Position numbers and translations under genes: made by a program. Positions 63,036-64,000 of a DNA stretch of 64,000 bases are shown piece after piece (positions within the stretch are counted from its first letter, which is position 1; every line of letters starts with the position of its first letter). The DNA lies in assembly GCA_943788865.1 (NCBI GenBank), contig CALSRX010000005.1:248001-312000 (forward strand), read 5' to 3'. A model generated the notes under the pieces. The model searched no databases, was not told the DNA's origin, and worked only from the letters and a program-made list of their open reading frames with translations. This DNA comes from an uncultured Polaribacter sp. Its GTDB lineage: Bacteria; Bacteroidota; Bacteroidia; Flavobacteriales; Flavobacteriaceae.

Positions 63036-63558
63036 ATGGAAATAGTTTTATTGGGGTATATGGGAAGTGGAAAATCTACAATTGGTAAGTATATTTCTGA
63101 TAAAATGAATTTAACGTATCTAGATTTAGACAGCTATATTGAAGAGAAAGAGAAGATGTCTATTTCTCAACTTTTTGCGACAAAAGGAGAAATCTATTTT
63201 AGAAAACAAGAAGGTATTTATTTAAAAGAAATCTTAGAGTTAAAATCTAATTATGTTTTAGCTCTTGGAGGCGGAACGCCTTGTTATGGTATCAATATGC
63301 AGCTCATAAATGATAGCAATGCCATTAGTTTTTATTTAAAAGCAAGTATCCCTTTTTTAGTGTATAGGTTAGGTACAGGAAGAAGAAATCGGCCATTAAT
63401 TGCTCACTTAAATAGATGGGCAATTGCTAGAATACATCGCTAAACACCTGTTTGAAAGAGCTTCTTTTTATGAGCAATCTAACTTTAAGGTGGCTATAGA
63501 TAATAAATCAATTGAAGAAATTTATTGTGATATTGCTGTTCAAACTTACATTAAATAA
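63036..63558 (+). pseudogene. aroK: Shikimate kinase with a frameshift near 63411
   Basis: AroK phosphorylates shikimate on the way to chorismate. The first 125 codons are normal: VLLGYMGSGKSTIGKYISDK (Walker A GYMGSGKST), LDLDSYIEEKEKMSISQLF, FRKQE and ALGGGTPCYG. After AHLN the written frame ends AARIHR-like (WAIARIHR, stop at 63443). In the next frame the true continuation DGQLLEYIAKHLFERASFYE, then NKSIEEIYCDIAVQTYIK, runs to TAA at 63556-63558. Net shift is +1 or -2 in AATAGATGG. The end overlaps the convergent phosphoribosyltransferase by 13 nt. Since aromatic synthesis is usually essential in free-living cells, sequence error is quite likely. Confidence 0.82.
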
Positions 63559-64000
63559 GTAATTGCTTTATTTTTAGTAAATTCTACCGCTAACATGTTC
63601 TTGTAAAGTTGTAGAAAGAGAAATTCCTTTAAAATCTGCTTTTACTGGATATTTTTTATGATTTCTGTTGACTAAAACAGCAGTTTTAAATCGCTTTAAT
63701 GGAACTTCTAAAAAGTGTTTAATCCCGTAAATTAAAGTAGCGCCAGAATTCAATACATCATCTACCAGCACTAGCGATTTATTTTTATACATCGTCACTT
63801 GTAATTGTAGTTTTAATAGGGCTTAAAGGATTTTTTCTTGTCAATTATAACCTCACACATAAGAATAGTTTAAATGGTAGAAATCTTAGACAACTCTTTT
63901 TCTATCTCTTTTGCAAATAAAAAGCCATTACCATGTAATTCCTGCAATAACAACTCTCTTTTTCGTTGCTATTACTCTCAAGAATTTGGTAGGCAATTCT
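63546..64000 (-). pseudogene. PyrR/Hpt-type phosphoribosyltransferase, multiple frameshifts, partial
   Basis: On the minus strand, pieces of one gene occur in different phases: RIAYQILESNSNEKE, then GNGFLFAKEIEKELSKISTI, CEVIIDKKNPLSPIKTT, YKNKSLVLVDDVLNSGATLI (the PRPP-binding loop, VDDVxxxGxT) and KFKTAVLV-like RFKTAVLVNRNHKKYPVKAD, then, after a +1 near 63583, VEFTKNKAITYLM and the stop at 63546-63548. The N-terminus lies beyond the window. A TAA lies within the KISTI segment. The family moves phosphoribosyl groups to purines or pyrimidines or regulates pyr genes; which is not clear. Confidence 0.68.

Overview
The window looks like chromosomal DNA of a low-G+C member of the Flavobacteriaceae (Bacteroidota), probably a marine genus near Polaribacter or Tenacibaculum; the genus is inference. 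The evidence is PorX (type IX secretion regulator), fused LpxC/FabZ, a decayed secreted protein with a T9SS-type tail, many promoters of the Bacteroidota type (TTG, about 19 nt, TAnnTTTG), few Shine-Dalgarno sites, several TTG starts and very AT-rich gaps. No prophage, insertion sequence, CRISPR array, defence system or recognisable novel multi-gene system was found.

Layout. 0-8.8 kb: RecD-like helicase, LpxR-family protein, two tandem PPK2 polyphosphate kinases, Smr protein, cysteine desulfurase, MnmE, a DUF4268 gene with an internal stop, and MiaE. 8.9-17.4 kb: a Na+/H+ antiporter with a TrkA-type domain, a USP-SulP-glucosaminidase operon, DnaX and MsrA. 17.4-27.1 kb: two acyl-CoA synthetases, a secreted pentapeptide-like protein, PurL and an RsmB-family methyltransferase. 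27.2-32.7 kb: a striking run of broken genes: recG, an unknown 243-codon gene, a zinc-ribbon membrane gene, an alpha/beta hydrolase and a T9SS-exported protein, followed by priA, whose natural start lacks a normal start codon. 35.1-35.5 kb: dispersed-repeat cluster. 35.5-47 kb: sterol-desaturase family protein, rpsF-rpsR-rplI, TrmH, a beta-propeller/amidohydrolase fusion, alanine dehydrogenase, TsaE and PorX. 47.1-55 kb: HD hydrolase, then lpxD-lpxC/fabZ-lpxA-efp-lpxD2, sucD and fabG. 55-64 kb: VWA membrane protein, small CPXCG protein, thioesterase, CDF metal exporter, SPFH protein, carboxypeptidase-regulatory-like protein, YtcJ-type lipoprotein amidohydrolase, tRNA-Leu(GAG), tRNA-Lys(TTT), and then aroK and a phosphoribosyltransferase gene, both frameshifted.

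How genes work together. lpxD, lpxC/fabZ and lpxA form the early lipid A pathway; FabG and FabZ feed it and fatty acid synthesis with acyl-ACP; the LpxR-family protein may trim lipid A afterwards. MnmE, MiaE, TrmH, TsaE and cysteine desulfurase all touch tRNA modification. PorX controls the type IX secretion system that would export the decayed protein at 31.4-32.6 kb.

The main things to re-examine are the clustered frameshifts and stop codons (many at homopolymers, so read or assembly error competes with real gene decay), the non-canonical priA start, a degenerate second copy of the porX 3' end next to a pair of palindromes, and two families of dispersed palindromic repeats.
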